Shown in pieces: positions 44,391 to 54,073 of a stretch of DNA of 64,000 nt (positions are counted from its first letter, which is position 1; every line of letters starts with the position of its first letter). Below the pieces are notes generated by a model. That model ran no database searches. It had not been told where the DNA came from and saw only the letters and a program-made list of their open reading frames with translations. Source of the DNA: Cryomorphaceae bacterium (GTDB lineage Bacteria > Bacteroidota > Bacteroidia > Flavobacteriales > Schleiferiaceae); assembly GCA_024639785.1 (NCBI GenBank), contig JAHEGI010000021.1:133857-197856 (forward strand), in the 5' to 3' direction. The position numbers and the translations under genes were made by a program.

Positions 44391-45083
44391 TTAGGCGCCT
44401 AGTGCCTTCCAAAGCACCTCTTCAGGGAGCGGAGCAGTCAGTTCAATGCGCTCTTGACTCACCGGGTGTGTGAAAGCAATACGTCGTGCATGTAGATGGA
44501 TTCCGCCCCCGGGATTTGAGCGTTTTGAGCCGTATTTGAGATCTCCTTTGATGGGGTGACCGATGGCTTGCATTTGCACGCGAATTTGATGGTGACGGCC
44601 AGTTTCCAAATCAATTTCTACCAGCGTGTACCGGTCGCCAACTTGACGAACTTGGTAGCGGAGGATGGCTTCTTGTGCCTCTGGCCGCTGGGAGATAAAG
44701 CTCTTTTTCGTCTTCCCATCGCGAAGGATGTGATGCACAAGACGGCCTTGGGCAGGATGTACGTGGCCCTCTACAATGGCCCAATAGGTTTTTTCGATGT
44801 CGCGACCCGAAAAAACGGCATTCATACGACTCAAGGCTTTAGATGTTTTGGCCAGCACAACGATTCCAGAAGTGGGCCGATCCAACCGATGGGGGAGGCC
44901 AATGAAGGCTTTGCCCGGCTTGTGGAATCGCTTGGCGACGTCTTCTTCTGCCCAATCTTTCAGGCATCGGTCGCCTGTAATATCCCCTTGCACCAGCATG
45001 CCCGCTGGTTTGCTGACGATCAGTAGATGGTTATCCTCCCAAAGAATTTGCGGTTCTTGCACCTTAGTAGCTTTCGGCGTCAT
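44391..45083 (-). CDS. RluA family pseudouridine synthase
   Basis: 230 residues, catalytic Asp in [14 protein letters not shown], substrate-binding RHHQIRVQM. Modifies uridines in rRNA or tRNA; there is no S4 domain, so the target is uncertain. It starts 20 bases inside the end of panB, so the two are coupled. Confidence 0.92.
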   Translation of the reverse strand: MTPKATKVQEPQILWEDNHLLIVSKPAGMLVQGDITGDRCLKDWAEEDVAKRFHKPGKAFIGLPHRLDRPTSGIVVLAKTSKALSRMNAVFSGRDIEKTYWAIVEGHVHPAQGRLVHHILRDGKTKKSFISQRPEAQEAILRYQVRQVGDRYTLVEIDLETGRHHQIRVQMQAIGHPIKGDLKYGSKRSNPGGGIHLHARRIAFTHPVSQERIELTAPLPEEVLWKALGA

Positions 45084-45882
45084 TTGGAAAATCGCGTCGC
45101 TTCACGTCATCCACATACTGGCCAATGGCCGCCGGGATTTGCGCAGCAAGGTCCAGATAGCGGCGAAGAAAACGAGGGCTAAAGTCAGTGTTCATCCCAA
45201 GCATGTCGTGCAAGACCAGGACCTGACCGTCCACATCGCCACCTGCCCCAATTCCAATGGTAGGTATAGCGATGGATTCGCTTACTTCCTTCGCGAGCTT
45301 GGCGGGAATTTTTTCTAGAACCAAGGCAAAGCAACCGGCTTGCTCTAAGGCCTTCGCATCGGCCAAAAGTTGTTCTGCTTCGGCCTCCTCTTTAGCCCGA
45401 ACGGCATAGGTGCCGAATTTGTAAATACTCTGCGGCGTAAGCCCCAGGTGGCCCATGACAGGAATCCCGGAGCCGACAATGCGTTCGATCGTTGAGGCAA
45501 CTTCTTTCCCGCCTTCGAGTTTCACCGCGTGTCCACCGGATTCCTTCATGATGCGGATAGAAGAGGAAAGCGCTTCTTTGGCATTGCCTTGATACGAGCC
45601 AAAGGGTAAATCCACGACTACCAACGCACGGTCGACGGCGCGAATGACGCTAGAGGCGTGATAGATCATGTGATCCAGCGTAATCGGTAGGGTGGTTTCA
45701 TGACCCGCCATGACATTGGAGGCCGAATCTCCAACTAGGATCACATCGATGCCTGATTGGTCCACTAATTTCGCCAGACTATAATCATAGGCGGTGAGCA
45801 TGGCAATGCGTTCACCGCGCTGCTTCATCTCAAATAGGGAGTTGGTTGTGACCTTTTTGTATTCCTTTTTTGCCGTAGACAT
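45064..45882 (-). CDS. panB: 3-methyl-2-oxobutanoate hydroxymethyltransferase
   Basis: 272 residues, (beta/alpha)8 enzyme making ketopantoate for coenzyme A. Motifs: [35 protein letters not shown] and [23 protein letters not shown] 45882 gives the family start ([10 protein letters not shown]). A -7 box lies 16 bases upstream. Confidence 0.96.
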   Translation of the reverse strand: MSTAKKEYKKVTTNSLFEMKQRGERIAMLTAYDYSLAKLVDQSGIDVILVGDSASNVMAGHETTLPITLDHMIYHASSVIRAVDRALVVVDLPFGSYQGNAKEALSSSIRIMKESGGHAVKLEGGKEVASTIERIVGSGIPVMGHLGLTPQSIYKFGTYAVRAKEEAEAEQLLADAKALEQAGCFALVLEKIPAKLAKEVSESIAIPTIGIGAGGDVDGQVLVLHDMLGMNTDFSPRFLRRYLDLAAQIPAAIGQYVDDVKRRDFPNDAESY

Positions 45883-45898
45883 CTTCTGGGATTTTGTC

Positions 45899-45906
45899 CA
45901 AAAGTA
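45899..45906 (-). promoter_or_regulatory. -7 box of panB
   Basis: TACTTTTG, 16 bases before the panB ATG and 16 bases from the divergent box at 45923. Confidence 0.45.
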
Positions 45907-45922
45907 CAACGCAGTTCCGTGG

Positions 45923-45930
45923 TATCTTTG
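45923..45930 (+). promoter_or_regulatory. -7 box of the lipoprotein gene at 45937
   Basis: TATCTTTG, six bases from the ATG. Confidence 0.5.
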
Positions 45931-45936
45931 AACCCT

Positions 45937-46989
45937 ATGATGGGAAAGAACCTTTGGATTGCCTTCGTCACCGCGCTTGCCCTGACTGCGTGTGATAACA
46001 CTTTGGATGTGACCGCACCATTCGAAAACGTGCCCATCGTCTACGCTACGCTGAATCCGGATTCAGACACCCAATACGTCCGAATTGGTCGTGCGTACTT
46101 AGGTCAAGACGGTCCCAATGGCGGGGTAGCTCATCCAGATAGTTTGTACTACCCTAGCTTGGTTGCACACATTCAGGCATTCAAAGAGAATGGCGATTTC
46201 GCATGGGAAAAAGCCTTAGAAGTCACCTATGATATTCCCAAGGATTCCGGTCTGTTTACCACCCAAGGTCACCGGTTGTATCGATTGATTCTTCCAGGAT
46301 TTACCGCCAACAGTAGCCGTTTGGATTGGGAGTACAAGTTGGTTTTAAAGAAAGATTCGGTGAGTCCGGTGTTTGCTACGGCGGTCACTCCATTGGTTAA
46401 TTCGGAGACGTTCACCTTGAAAAAGCCCACTCCCATTGGCATTCAACGCTTGAATCTCACATCCACTAAGGGTCAAGAAATCGAGTGGTATCAGGCCAAA
46501 AATGCACGTGCCTACCAAGGATATATTGATTTCTTGTACATGGAAATGCCTGAGCACCAGCAGTCGGATTCCACCCGCCACGTGGTGCGCTATTATTTAC
46601 CCTATCAATTGGGCAGTACGCTGAACGGGGGTGCCACAACCAAGACCACCTTGACCTATCAGGAGTATTACCAGTTTTTGGCGGAGTCCATTCCCGTGCG
46701 CGCGGGCCACATTCGCTTTTTTCGCGGGTTCACATTGTATTTGACGGCAGGAACGGATGACTTGGCCACGTATATATCGGTCACGCAACCTTCGAACACC
46801 ATCCTTCAAGATCCGCCTTTCTTCTCGAATGTGCAGGGCGGTGCGGGCATTTTTGCTAGCTCAGCCGGGCTGATTCGCCCCAATTTGGGATTGGCGGATC
46901 GTTCTCATGACAGTTTAGTTTTTGGCAAAGTGACATGCGAATTGCGCTTTGCGAAGGCCACCTTCCTGGATACTTTGACATGTAACTGA
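45937..46989 (+). CDS. Lipoprotein, possibly DUF4249-like
   Basis: 350 residues; ATG-ATG start, hydrophobic signal with LTAC lipobox. The mature start ([28 protein letters not shown]) and the beta-rich body resemble Bacteroidota outer-membrane lipoproteins of the DUF4249 type, which often sit beside TonB-dependent receptors; no such receptor is here. Own promoter, divergent from panB. The family call is a guess from appearance. Confidence 0.6.
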   Translation: MMGKNLWIAFVTALALTACDNTLDVTAPFENVPIVYATLNPDSDTQYVRIGRAYLGQDGPNGGVAHPDSLYYPSLVAHIQAFKENGDFAWEKALEVTYDIPKDSGLFTTQGHRLYRLILPGFTANSSRLDWEYKLVLKKDSVSPVFATAVTPLVNSETFTLKKPTPIGIQRLNLTSTKGQEIEWYQAKNARAYQGYIDFLYMEMPEHQQSDSTRHVVRYYLPYQLGSTLNGGATTKTTLTYQEYYQFLAESIPVRAGHIRFFRGFTLYLTAGTDDLATYISVTQPSNTILQDPPFFSNVQGGAGIFASSAGLIRPNLGLADRSHDSLVFGKVTCELRFAKATFLDTLTCN

Positions 46990-47002
46990 CATTTTGTCTC
47001 AC

Positions 47003-47032
47003 TTGAGGCTTTGGTACGGGGTTTGACCTTTG
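47003..47032 (+). promoter_or_regulatory. Promoter of dnaK
   Basis: TTG (47003-47005), 19 bases, GACCTTTG (47025-47032; first base off consensus). The leader is about 30 bases. No CIRCE-type inverted repeat is visible. Confidence 0.6.
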
Positions 47033-47065
47033 GATGTCAAATTCAAAACAACTCAAGTATTCAAA

Positions 47066-48958
47066 ATGGGTAAAATCATAGGTATTGACTTAGGCACCAC
47101 CAATTCGTGTGTGTCTGTCATGGAAGGCAATGAAGCGGTGGTCATTCCCAACGCAGAAGGCAAGCGTACCACCCCATCCGTTATCGGATTTGTGGAAGGT
47201 GGCGAGCGCAAAGTAGGCGATCCCGCCAAGCGTCAGTCCATCACCAATCCTAAGAAGACCATCTTCTCAGTAAAGCGCTTTATGGGTGAGTCGTACAGCA
47301 ATGTGGCCAAAGAAGTGGGTCGTGTTCCGTACGAAGTGGTCAAAGGCGACAACGATACTCCACGGGTTCAAATTGACGATCGTCAATACACCCCACAAGA
47401 ACTTTCTGCCATGATTCTTCAGAAAATGAAGAAGACGGCAGAGGATTACCTCGGCACGGATGTGAATGAGGCAGTCATTACGGTTCCCGCCTACTTTAAC
47501 GATGCGCAACGTCAGGCTACCAAGGAAGCGGGCGAGATTGCTGGTTTGACGGTCCGCCGAATCATTAACGAGCCAACGGCCGCTGCATTGGCTTATGGCA
47601 TCGACAAGCAAAACCGCGATATGAAAATCGTCGTGTTTGACTGCGGTGGCGGTACGCATGACGTGTCTATCCTTGAATTGGGTGACGGCGTTTTTGAAGT
47701 AAAATCTACCGATGGCGATACGCATTTGGGTGGGGATGATTTTGACGATCGCATTATCAACTGGCTAGCGGAAGAATTTGAAAAGGAAGAAGGGATTGAT
47801 TTGCGCAAAGACGCCATGGCTCTTCAACGTCTAAAGGAAGCCGCTGAAAAAGCCAAGATTGAGCTTTCCAGCACGACGAGCACAGAAATCAACCTTCCCT
47901 ACGTTACGGCTACGGCGAGTGGACCTAAGCACATTGTCAAGACCATGACTCGTGCTGATTTTGAGCGCTTGGTAGCTGATTTGATTGAGCGCACCATCGC
48001 TCCATGTAAGTCTGCATTGAAGAATGCGGGACTTTCCAATGGCGACATTGATGATGTGATTTTGGTGGGTGGATCTACCCGGATTCCAGCAATTCAGGAA
48101 GCGGTAAAGAAATTCTTCGGAAAGGAGCCCAATAAAGGAGTGAACCCGGATGAGGTGGTGGCCATTGGCGCCGCGATCCAAGGCGGTGTCCTTGCGGGCG
48201 ACGTGAAAGACGTGCTTTTATTGGACGTTACGCCCTTGTCTTTGGGTATCGAAACCATGGGCAGCGTAATGACCAAATTGATCGAAGCCAACACCACGAT
48301 TCCTACCAAAAAATCCGAAGTGTTCTCCACGGCAAGCGACAACCAACCAAGTGTGGAAATCCACATTTTGCAAGGTGAGCGCCCCATGGCCAAGGACAAC
48401 AAGACGATTGGCCGTTTCCACCTCGATGGTATTCCTCCCGCGCCACGTGGCGTGCCCCAAGTGGAAGTCACGTTTGACATTGATGCGAATGGTATCTTGA
48501 ACGTCAGCGCCAAGGACAAGGCCACAGGCAAAGAGCAGAAGATTCGCATTGAGGCTTCTTCGGGCTTGAGTCAGGAAGAGATCGAAAAGATGAAGAAGGA
48601 AGCTGAGGCGAACGCCGATTCAGACAAGGCCGCTAAAGAGCGCGTGGACAAGCTGAATGCGGCAGATCAAATGATCTTCCAAACCGAGAAGCAGTTAACT
48701 GAGTTTGGCGATAAGCTGGGCGACAAAAAAGGTTCGATCGAAGAATCTTTGGAGAACCTCAAGAAGGCTCACGCTTCTCAAGAAATTTCCGCGATCGATG
48801 CAGCGATGGAGCAAATCAATGAAGCATGGAAAAATGCTTCGGAAGAGATGTATAAAGCGCAGCAAGAAGCTGGAGACGGCGGTCAGCCTGGACCCGATGC
48901 CCCTGCCGGTGGCGGTGCCGATGACGTGACCGACGTAGAGTTTGAGGAGGTGAAATAA
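47066..48958 (+). CDS. dnaK: Chaperone DnaK (Hsp70)
   Basis: 630 residues. ATPase domain with [30 protein letters not shown] (Cys where Leu is usual) and [10 protein letters not shown]; the substrate domain starts near [14 protein letters not shown]-terminal tail [12 protein letters not shown] as in most bacterial DnaK. ATG 47066 is the family start. Neither grpE nor dnaJ is adjacent. Confidence 0.98.
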   Translation: MGKIIGIDLGTTNSCVSVMEGNEAVVIPNAEGKRTTPSVIGFVEGGERKVGDPAKRQSITNPKKTIFSVKRFMGESYSNVAKEVGRVPYEVVKGDNDTPRVQIDDRQYTPQELSAMILQKMKKTAEDYLGTDVNEAVITVPAYFNDAQRQATKEAGEIAGLTVRRIINEPTAAALAYGIDKQNRDMKIVVFDCGGGTHDVSILELGDGVFEVKSTDGDTHLGGDDFDDRIINWLAEEFEKEEGIDLRKDAMALQRLKEAAEKAKIELSSTTSTEINLPYVTATASGPKHIVKTMTRADFERLVADLIERTIAPCKSALKNAGLSNGDIDDVILVGGSTRIPAIQEAVKKFFGKEPNKGVNPDEVVAIGAAIQGGVLAGDVKDVLLLDVTPLSLGIETMGSVMTKLIEANTTIPTKKSEVFSTASDNQPSVEIHILQGERPMAKDNKTIGRFHLDGIPPAPRGVPQVEVTFDIDANGILNVSAKDKATGKEQKIRIEASSGLSQEEIEKMKKEAEANADSDKAAKERVDKLNAADQMIFQTEKQLTEFGDKLGDKKGSIEESLENLKKAHASQEISAIDAAMEQINEAWKNASEEMYKAQQEAGDGGQPGPDAPAGGGADDVTDVEFEEVK

Positions 48959-48984
48959 TCTCCAAAAACGAAACGCTTATATGC

Positions 48985-49016
48985 AAAACGCGGCCCCGCA
49001 GGGCCGCGTTTTTTCT
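48985..49016. terminator. Intrinsic terminator between dnaK and the convergent glycosyltransferase
   Basis: AACGCGGCCC / GGGCCGCGTT with a CGCA loop, extended by A/T pairs, six T on the plus strand and four on the minus strand. Confidence 0.9.
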
Positions 49017-49032
49017 TTTATACGAACGTGAT

Positions 49033-49752
49033 TTAGCGAAGCTTAAAGGCTCCGTACTTCAAAATGCAGTAAATCGCACGAAATCCATCCTTCCAGCCGA
49101 TTTTCTTGCCTTCTTCGAAGGTGCGGCCGTAATATGAGATGCCCACTTCGTAGATGCGGACTTTGGGGATACGCGAAATTTTAGCCGTCACCTCGGGCTC
49201 AAAGCCGAAGCGCTTTTCGGTCAAATGCAGAGATTGCACCATCTCGCGCTTAAAGAGTTTATAGCAGGTTTCCATATCGGTCAGGTTCAAGTTGGTGAAC
49301 ATGTTGGATAGGAAAGTCAAGAACTTATTCCCGATGCTATGCCAGAAAAAGAGAATGCGGTGCGGATTTCCGCCCAAGAAACGCGACCCATACACCACGT
49401 CAGCTTGACCAGCAAGCACGGGTTGCAGCAGGAGGTTATACTCCTCTGGATCGTATTCTAAATCGGCGTCTTGAATGATGACGTAGTCTCCCGTAGCCTG
49501 AGCAATGCCTGTATGCAAGGCTGCGCCTTTGCCCTGGTTGTAAGCGTGCGCGTGATAGCTGATGGGAAGAGCGGGATGGCCGGCGGCCCACTGATGGATG
49601 GCTTCCTCGGTGTGATCTTTGGAGCAATCATTCACGATGATTACTTCTTTTTTCCAATCCTTAGGTAAGGTTACAGCCAACACTTTATCCAAAATCAAAT
49701 GGATGGTTGGACCTTCATTATAGGCTGGAATTACAATACTGAGTGTGGGCAT
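49033..49752 (-). CDS. Family 2 glycosyltransferase, DPM1-like
   Basis: 239 residues, GT-A fold. Nucleotide site [14 protein letters not shown], DxD-equivalent [18 protein letters not shown]. Closest in style to polyprenyl-phosphate mannosyl/glucosyltransferases without the C-terminal membrane domain. ATG 49752 follows TATTTTTG by six bases; an upstream TTG lies within that box. Confidence 0.88.
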   Translation of the reverse strand: MPTLSIVIPAYNEGPTIHLILDKVLAVTLPKDWKKEVIIVNDCSKDHTEEAIHQWAAGHPALPISYHAHAYNQGKGAALHTGIAQATGDYVIIQDADLEYDPEEYNLLLQPVLAGQADVVYGSRFLGGNPHRILFFWHSIGNKFLTFLSNMFTNLNLTDMETCYKLFKREMVQSLHLTEKRFGFEPEVTAKISRIPKVRIYEVGISYYGRTFEEGKKIGWKDGFRAIYCILKYGAFKLR

Positions 49753-49758
49753 GGGGGG

Positions 49759-49766
49759 CAAAAATA
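49759..49766 (-). promoter_or_regulatory. -7 box of the glycosyltransferase gene
   Basis: TATTTTTG, six bases (all C) from the ATG; a weaker TAACTTGT for corA (49781-49788) is 14 bases away on the other strand. Confidence 0.45.
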
Positions 49767-49792
49767 GGTATTTTCCATGCTAACTTGTGGTC

Positions 49793-50776
49793 ATGAATGC
49801 CAGTGCTACCCAAGAGACCCGATGGCTGCATTTTGATGCCTCAGCGGTACAGGATGTCCAGCTTTCAAATCCGACCTCCTTTATTCAGCGCCCTGAAGCG
49901 GGAGTGCACTGGGTTAACTTTTTGGGATATCCCGAAGAATCCACTTGGTTGGAATGGCGCGAGGTATTGGGATTGAATCCGCATATGATGATGGACGCCG
50001 TAGACGCGAAACAGCGGCCACTCATGGAGGAGTATCCCGAAGCTTTGTTTCTATCGGTAAAAAGTATTGTTAAGCGAAAGGGATCTCGGGTAAAAATGGA
50101 GCATATTTCCTTTGTGCTCACCAACGACTACGTGCTGTCCATCCAACAAAAAGTGCAAGATCGCTTTGAAGCCGTCTATACGCGGATTCAAGAAGGCCGG
50201 GGTATTGTCCGCCAGCGCTCCGTGGACTATTTGCTCTATCGCTTGCTCGAAGCCGTTATTGCGCCCTATGGTATGGCCTTGGGCTCGATGGAGGATCACT
50301 TAGAAAAGCTGGAATTGGCCGTGGTCCAATCCCCGAGCCCCGAGGTGATGATGCAAGTGCTCCAATTGAAACGGGATCTGACGAATTTGCGTCGGGCACT
50401 CATCCCGATGAAAGAGGTTCTGGGTAGTATTGAAACGTCGGCCTTCATCAAGGCTGAGCATCATCCGTATTTCCGTGATGTCCGAGATCAGGCGATGCAA
50501 TGTGTGGATCGCATGGATTCGCTCCGTTCAATGCTGGAGTCTTTAGAATCCCTCTACTTATCCAGTGTGGGCCAGCGAACGAATGAAGTCATGCGGGTCC
50601 TAACCGTTTTCTCGGCTATTTTTTTACCGATCACCTTTCTCGCGGGCCTGTATGGGATGAACTTCCAAAATATGCCCGAGACGGAGACTCAAAATGGGTA
50701 TTTCGTGGTACTCTCCATCATGTGCGCCACCGTGGGGGGCATGTTGTGGTGGATGCGTCGAAAAGGCTGGATTTAA
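49793..50776 (+). CDS. corA: CorA family magnesium/cobalt channel
   Basis: 327 residues. A large cytoplasmic N-domain with a long helix, two C-terminal membrane helices and the selectivity motif YGMNF at the end of the first, followed by NMPETE. The 3' end overlaps the convergent nhaC gene by four bases. Confidence 0.93.
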   Translation: MNASATQETRWLHFDASAVQDVQLSNPTSFIQRPEAGVHWVNFLGYPEESTWLEWREVLGLNPHMMMDAVDAKQRPLMEEYPEALFLSVKSIVKRKGSRVKMEHISFVLTNDYVLSIQQKVQDRFEAVYTRIQEGRGIVRQRSVDYLLYRLLEAVIAPYGMALGSMEDHLEKLELAVVQSPSPEVMMQVLQLKRDLTNLRRALIPMKEVLGSIETSAFIKAEHHPYFRDVRDQAMQCVDRMDSLRSMLESLESLYLSSVGQRTNEVMRVLTVFSAIFLPITFLAGLYGMNFQNMPETETQNGYFVVLSIMCATVGGMLWWMRRKGWI

Positions 50777-52209
50777 GCCTTGCGAATTCGGAAGCCGATG
50801 AGCGCCCATGTCGCATTGATGATGGGGCTCAACCAATTAAATAGGGCATAGATCGCATAGTCGGCAGCACTCACGTGTAGCGTGGCATATTGATACGCAC
50901 CACAGGTATTCCATGGAACCAACACAGAGGTCACGGTTCCGCTGTCTTCGAGTGCGCGCGATAGGTTCTCAGGGGCGAGGCCGCGGTCTTCGTAGGCCTT
51001 TCGGAACATTCGGCCGGGAACGACAATGGCCAAATATTGATCGGCCGCCGTAGCATTGAAAAACCCGCAGGTCGCCAAGGTGGCAATGATCAAGCCCGCT
51101 GAACCATGGGCCATACGCAAGAAGAGGGCGGTGATAACCTCCAAAAATCCCGAAGCGGCTAACGTACCACCAAAGGTCATCGCGCAGAGAATGAGCCAAA
51201 TGGTTCCCAGCATTCCCGACATCCCGCCAGATTCCATCAAATCGTTCAGCAAGGGATTGCTCATAGGGATATGGGTGTCGCCGTAGGTGCTGATGAAGAG
51301 CTGCTGGTAGATGTGCGTCCAGTCAAACGCGTCGACGCCTAAGCGTTCCATAGTTAAATCGACGAGGAGGTCGTATTGGAAGAAATAGGCCGCAATGAGT
51401 CCTGCGAGCGTCCCTACGCCCATCGACACGATGGCATCAACCTTCAAAATAATCAGGCCAATACTGAGCGCGGGGATGAGCATCAGCCATGGGCTCAGGT
51501 TGATTCGGCCACTCAGCTCTTGGGTGAGCAGGCTCAAGTCGTCCAGGCTGCCTTCTCCGCCGTTCATGCCCATAAAGCTGAAGGCGATCAAAGTAATGAC
51601 GATGGCGGGTCCGCTGGTAAGCGTCATGTACCGAATGTGGGTCATTAAATCCGTTCCGGCCATGGCAGGGGCCAAATTGGTCGTGTCCGAAAAGGGCGAC
51701 ATCTTATCGCCAAAGTAGGCGCCTGAAATCACAGCCCCCGCGACCATGGCGGAGGAAAAGCCCATGCTTTGGCCTACGCCCATGAGCGCAATACCAATCG
51801 TAGCCGTCGTGGCCCATGAAGATCCAGTAGCCAAACTCACGATAGCACAGACAATCACCGTGGCGGGGAGGAAAATAGAGGGTGATAACAGGTCTAAACC
51901 GTAGACAATCAAGGTGGGGATAATGCCCGAGATGAGCCAGCTTCCTGCGAGAGCGCCTACCATGAGCAAGATTAATATGGCCTTGGAACTGTCTTGAATG
52001 TTGTGTTGGATGCCTTCCCAAAGGGTTTTGGCCTGTACGCCATTGAATGCAGCTAATCCGGCCGTCACGCCCGCGGCGGCGAGCAAAATCAGTTGATTGC
52101 TTCCATCTAAGCTGCTGTCCCCAAAAATGCGCACATTGATCGCAAGGGCGACAATGAGGAAGAGAACAGGAAGGATGGCAAGGAGGAGGCTGGGCTGCTT
52201 AGCATTCAT
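50773..52209 (-). CDS. nhaC: Na+/H+ antiporter NhaC family
   Basis: 478 residues, about 11-12 helices. LATGSSWATTATIGIALMG, DKMSPFSDTTNLAPA and the late VLVPWNTCGAY match NhaC. With Na+-NQR in the same genome it can use or balance the sodium gradient. The box TACCTTAG (52215-52222) ends five bases before the ATG. Confidence 0.9.
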   Translation of the reverse strand: MNAKQPSLLLAILPVLFLIVALAINVRIFGDSSLDGSNQLILLAAAGVTAGLAAFNGVQAKTLWEGIQHNIQDSSKAILILLMVGALAGSWLISGIIPTLIVYGLDLLSPSIFLPATVIVCAIVSLATGSSWATTATIGIALMGVGQSMGFSSAMVAGAVISGAYFGDKMSPFSDTTNLAPAMAGTDLMTHIRYMTLTSGPAIVITLIAFSFMGMNGGEGSLDDLSLLTQELSGRINLSPWLMLIPALSIGLIILKVDAIVSMGVGTLAGLIAAYFFQYDLLVDLTMERLGVDAFDWTHIYQQLFISTYGDTHIPMSNPLLNDLMESGGMSGMLGTIWLILCAMTFGGTLAASGFLEVITALFLRMAHGSAGLIIATLATCGFFNATAADQYLAIVVPGRMFRKAYEDRGLAPENLSRALEDSGTVTSVLVPWNTCGAYQYATLHVSAADYAIYALFNWLSPIINATWALIGFRIRKA

Positions 52210-52214
52210 ATGCC

Positions 52215-52222
52215 CTAAGGTA
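52215..52222 (-). promoter_or_regulatory. -7-like box of nhaC
   Basis: TACCTTAG, one mismatch to TAnnTTTG, five bases from the ATG; 27 bases after the maf stop. Confidence 0.4.
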
Positions 52223-52248
52223 CGCTTTCGAGGAATGCTTGAAAAGTG

Positions 52249-52869
52249 CTAACGCAGCCAGGGTCGCAGGACGCGCAGCACGGAAACCAGGGATAGTCCT
52301 TTCACGTTGTCAAAGTCCCCTTCCATTTTGGTAATGGCCACATGGCCAATCCATTCTTGGGCCCCGTAGCCACCGGCTTTATCTAAGGGCTGGCAGGTGT
52401 CTACATACCACTGCAGCCAGGAGTCAGGGAGATCGGCCATCGTGACAAGGGTCGTATTCTCGCTGGTTTCCCAACGTTGCCCATCCGTAGCCCAAACGGC
52501 CGTAATGACCTTGTGGGTGCGACCACGTAGGCGTTGCAGCATGGTGAGGGCATGGGCGAGGTCGCGCGGCTTTCCAAAGCGCTCTCCGTCCATCCAGACT
52601 TCGGTGTCTGCCGTAAGGAGGATTTCGCCGGGTTGCAAGGTGGCGACCAGGGCCTCGGCTTTCTCTTTGGCGACAAAACGCACGGTTTCGACATCGTTCA
52701 AGTCTGCAGGGGCGATTTCCGCGGTGTCGGCGGTGCGCACCTCAAAGGGCAGCCCAAAGAGGCTGAGGAGTTCTTTTCGCCGGGGAGAACCGCTTCCAAG
52801 CACTAGCTGACCATCCAGCGCAATGGGACAGGCGAGGCCTACCAGTTCCGATCCGAAGGCAGGTTCCAT
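52249..52869 (-). CDS. maf: Maf family nucleotide pyrophosphatase
   Basis: 206 residues. LVLGSGSPRRKELL at the N-terminus, LLTADTEVW and LDKAGGYGAQ are the Maf motifs. It hydrolyses non-canonical or pyrimidine NTPs. The first 20 or so residues overlap kdsC (31 bases), so the true start might be the later LVLGSGSP region, but no ATG lies between. Confidence 0.92.
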   Translation of the reverse strand: MEPAFGSELVGLACPIALDGQLVLGSGSPRRKELLSLFGLPFEVRTADTAEIAPADLNDVETVRFVAKEKAEALVATLQPGEILLTADTEVWMDGERFGKPRDLAHALTMLQRLRGRTHKVITAVWATDGQRWETSENTTLVTMADLPDSWLQWYVDTCQPLDKAGGYGAQEWIGHVAITKMEGDFDNVKGLSLVSVLRVLRPWLR

Positions 52870-53357
52870 TTGCCGTGCACTTTTAAGGTTTGTTCAATGA
52901 GGTCACGGACACAGCCCTCTCCGCCATTGATTGGGGAGATGTAATCGCAAATGCTCCGAATTTCTGGGGCCGAATCATGCGGGCAGGTTGCTAATCCGAC
53001 GCGTGTCAAAACTTCATAGTCCGGCAGGTCATCCCCCATGTAGGCGATCTCTTCAGCCTTGAGTTCATAGGCTAGCATCAGCTCTTCCAAGGCTTCTTCC
53101 TTGTGTCGTGCGCCGAGCCAAACATCCGTGATGCCCGCGGATACAAATCGTTCCTTGACGGCTTCAGACTTTCCTCCCGTGATGATCGCAATCCGGTACC
53201 CTTGGCGCAGGGCAACTTGCAAAGCATAGCCATCCTTGGAATGAAAGGTTCGAATTGGCTCCTGTCCGGGAAGAATGAGGATATGTCCATTGGTGAATAC
53301 CCCGTCTACGTCAAAGACGAACGTGGTGATCCCGTGCAGTTTGCTTTTATAGTTCAT
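52839..53357 (-). CDS. kdsC: KDO 8-phosphate phosphatase (KdsC family)
   Basis: 172 residues, HAD superfamily without cap. DxD nucleophile in FVFDVDGVFTNG, ITGGKSEAVKERF, and MGDDLPDYEVL. It makes 3-deoxy-manno-octulosonate for lipopolysaccharide. It overlaps the DUF2520 gene by ATGA. Confidence 0.9.
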   Translation of the reverse strand: MNYKSKLHGITTFVFDVDGVFTNGHILILPGQEPIRTFHSKDGYALQVALRQGYRIAIITGGKSEAVKERFVSAGITDVWLGARHKEEALEELMLAYELKAEEIAYMGDDLPDYEVLTRVGLATCPHDSAPEIRSICDYISPINGGEGCVRDLIEQTLKVHGKWNLPSDRNW

Positions 53358-54073
53358 GACTGAGACGCGTGGAAGCGTTGAATGCTCTCGCTGAGTGCAA
53401 GATACAGGTCGCGAAGCTCTTCGGGGAGCTCTCGGAGGTGCCGTTCCATCGTGGCCTGGTCCCCGCGTAAGGCTGGGCCCGTTTGGAGGGTCTTCGCATC
53501 ACCGAGCAAAGCGTTTTGGACGGATTCTAAAAACATAGCTTCCAATCCGGTCACCCCGGTTTGTGCCTGGTACGTTTGAAAGAGGGCGGCGAGATGATTG
53601 GGGAAATTGTTTGCCCATACCGCGCCCAAATGATAGGCCCCTCGCTGTTCGGAAGTGGCCCATTCGCCTGGGACGGGTATGCCCAAAGCTTGGTGCCAGT
53701 CGTTCAAGGTGGAAGCGAGGGTATCATTCTCCCAAAAAATGCGGAATTGGCCCCAGGGTACGTCAGGACTTCGAAATGACTGCATTGGATACCACACCCC
53801 GCTCAGAGGCACGGAGGCCAGGGCACTTAATGGTGTCGCACCGCTGCAGTGAAATACGGGATACGTTGGATGATGCGCGACTAAGGCCTCGGCGGCTGCA
53901 GCAAGGGCGTCGTCTGGGAGGGCCAAGAAGAGTGCTCGGCTGTTAGCGGAAGGAAGGTCTATTCCTTCGGACCATGCCCGAGCAGAAACGTGTTGAAATG
54001 AACCCCCACGAGCACGCAAGCGATGGGCTAATGCCGTGGCAACTTTACCATGACCGGCGATGCACCACGTCAT
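53354..54073 (-). CDS. DUF2520 Rossmann-fold protein
   Basis: 239 residues. Nucleotide site WCIAGHGKVATALAHRL, FLALPDDAL, VFHCSGATPLSAL and the helical C-terminal dimer domain (GAVWANNFPNHL). A ketopantoate-reductase/pyrroline-5-carboxylate-reductase-like architecture; the substrate is unknown. Coupled by ATGA to ccmF and kdsC. Confidence 0.85.
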   Translation of the reverse strand: MTWCIAGHGKVATALAHRLRARGGSFQHVSARAWSEGIDLPSANSRALFLALPDDALAAAAEALVAHHPTYPVFHCSGATPLSALASVPLSGVWYPMQSFRSPDVPWGQFRIFWENDTLASTLNDWHQALGIPVPGEWATSEQRGAYHLGAVWANNFPNHLAALFQTYQAQTGVTGLEAMFLESVQNALLGDAKTLQTGPALRGDQATMERHLRELPEELRDLYLALSESIQRFHASQS

